Source of the DNA: AC-32 sp035455605
GTDB lineage: Bacteria; Actinomycetota; Thermoleophilia; Gaiellales; Gaiellaceae
Assembly (NCBI GenBank): GCA_035455605.1
Contig: DATIER010000051.1
Coordinates: 1 to 6,959, forward strand
Direction: 5' to 3'
DNA length: 6,959 nt
Numbering within the stretch: the first letter of the stretch is position 1; each line of letters opens with the position of its first letter. This document shows positions 6,343 to 6,959 of the stretch, one piece after another. A program made the translations under genes and the position numbers. A model generated the notes under the pieces. It was not told the origin of the DNA, did no database searches, and saw nothing but the letters and a program-made list of their open reading frames with translations.

Positions 6343-6348
6343 CTCCTT
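6343..6348 (-). promoter_or_regulatory. Ribosome binding site of the leader ORF
   Basis: AAGGAG on the minus strand lies eight bases before the ATG at 6334 and 43 bases before the transporter ATG at 6299. It is therefore too far to serve the transporter directly. It is the main evidence that the 12-codon leader is translated. Confidence 0.55.
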
Positions 6349-6351
6349 CGC

Positions 6352-6357
6352 TAGTTT
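6352..6357 (+). promoter_or_regulatory. -10-like element of the nrtR-like gene
   Basis: TAGTTT fits TANNNT and lies six bases before the GTG at 6364, the spacing of a leaderless transcript. The gene lacks any Shine-Dalgarno, which agrees. It sits in the only AT-rich patch nearby. No -35 consensus is seen. Confidence 0.35.
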
Positions 6358-6376
6358 TAGCCTGTGAGTCGAAAAC
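6354..6376. promoter_or_regulatory. Imperfect palindrome, candidate NrtR operator
   Basis: The left arm GTTTTAGCCTG and right arm GAGTCGAAAAC are inverted about T6365, with eight of eleven positions paired and GTTTT/AAAAC perfect at the ends. The size suits a dimeric regulator, and NrtR proteins are known to bind palindromes of about 21-23 bp near their own and target promoters. It covers the -10-like hexamer and the start codon of the nrtR-like gene and lies 20 bases upstream of the leader ORF, so binding could repress both directions. I could not compare it with a known consensus. Confidence 0.4.
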
Positions 6377-6959
6377 CTGGCGGCCAGTCTACCAGCCTGC
6401 GGCCCGCGCACGTCGCGCTGGCGGTCGTCCTGCAGGTCCGCGACGGGCGGCTGCAGGCGCTGCTCTGGCAGCGGGCGCGCGAGCCGTTCCTCGGCGCCTG
6501 GTCGCTCGCCGGCGGCTACCTCGAGCGGGGCGAGACGCTCGAGCGATCGATCCGCCGCCACCTCGCCGAGAAGGTCGACGTCCGCGAGCTCGCCCACCTC
6601 GAGCAGCTCGCCACCCTCAGCGACCCGGGCCGCAACCCGCACGAGTGGGAGCTCGCAACGGCGTACCTCGGCCTCGTGCCGCGAGACGTCGACCCCGAGG
6701 TGCCCGCCGACACGGCCTGGCAGCGGGTCTCGGAGCTGCCCGGGCTCGCCTTCGACCACCGCGCGATCGTGCTCGCGGGCCGCGACCGGCTGCGGGCGAA
6801 GCTCTCCTACACGAACATCGCGTTCGCGCTGGCGCCGCCGGTGTTCAGCATCTCCGAGCTACGGGAGCTCTACGTGGCCGCGCTCGGGCACGCGGTCTCG
6901 GCGACGAACCTCCAGCGCGTCCTGCTGCGCCGCGGCGTGATCGAGCCGACCGGCGAGCG
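6364..6959 (+). CDS. nrtR: NrtR-type Nudix-related transcriptional regulator, C-terminus cut
   Basis: There are 198 complete codons from a GTG at 6364, and the frame runs off the right edge. An in-frame TAG at 6358 excludes any earlier start. Residues 14-135 form a Nudix fold: RPAHVALAVVLQVRDGRLQALLWQR, FLGAWSLAGGYLERGETLE (42-60), LEQLATLSDPGRNP (79-92) and ELATAYLGLVP (96-106). LPGLAFDHRAIV (125-136) leads into the winged helix-turn-helix, with LSYTNIAFAL (147-156), FSISELRELYVAALG (161-175) and NLQRVLLRRGVIEPTGE (182-198). This domain order and the DH..I / YTNIAF / F.ISELR landmarks are those of NrtR, the repressor of NAD biosynthesis and niacin uptake, which senses ADP-ribose or related compounds. 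The Nudix box is degraded: RHLAEKVD replaces RExxEExG, so hydrolysis is unlikely. Probably about 25-40 residues are missing. It is divergent from the NiaP-like gene. Confidence 0.85.
   Translation, partial: MSRKPGGQSTSLRPAHVALAVVLQVRDGRLQALLWQRAREPFLGAWSLAGGYLERGETLERSIRRHLAEKVDVRELAHLEQLATLSDPGRNPHEWELATAYLGLVPRDVDPEVPADTAWQRVSELPGLAFDHRAIVLAGRDRLRAKLSYTNIAFALAPPVFSISELRELYVAALGHAVSATNLQRVLLRRGVIEPTGE

Noticed and set aside
4894..6759. Long minus-strand frame across the transporter and regulator
   Set aside because: It is an alternate-frame shadow of the MFS gene and antisense to the NrtR-like gene; its translation is low-complexity.

Overview
The window is high-GC bacterial DNA with tight gene packing, frequent GTG/TTG starts and 4-base stop/start overlaps. 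It also has a likely F420-type PPOX protein and several genes with no visible Shine-Dalgarno. Together these point to an actinobacterium, possibly Thermoleophilia, but the lineage is an inference from style and gene content. There is no rRNA, tRNA, CRISPR array, phage gene or insertion sequence. No stretch over 300 bases lacks a gene.

Layout. (1) 1-330, minus: N-terminal 110 codons of a DUF255/YyaL-type thioredoxin-domain protein, running off the left edge. (2) 349-3580, plus: a compact run of a small class III nucleotidyl cyclase-like protein, two paralogous RimJ/RimL-type GNAT acetyltransferases and a group II PLP-dependent decarboxylase. The gaps are 9, -3 and -4 bases, so this looks like one transcription unit. 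It is divided from (1) by only 18 bp. (3) 3525-3606: stacked hairpins between convergent genes. (4) 3607-4868, minus: an F420-type PPOX flavin/deazaflavin-fold protein followed, with a TTGA overlap, by an HMG-CoA lyase-like enzyme. (5) 4959-6334, minus: a 12-codon leader ORF overlapping the start of an MFS transporter that resembles the niacin permease NiaP. (6) 6364-6959, plus: an NrtR-type Nudix-related regulator, cut by the right edge.

The best functional story is at the right end. NrtR regulators control NAD metabolism and niacin uptake. Here an NrtR-like gene is divergent from a NiaP-like transporter, and an imperfect 23-bp palindrome sits over the regulator's start codon. The middle run pairs an amine-forming decarboxylase with two acetyltransferases, which suggests amine production and N-acetylation, though no substrate can be read from the sequence. 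I found no strong case for a wholly new system. The most useful second looks are the NrtR operator and leader ORF, the cyclase with altered active-site residues, and the duplicated GNAT pair fused by overlap to the decarboxylase.
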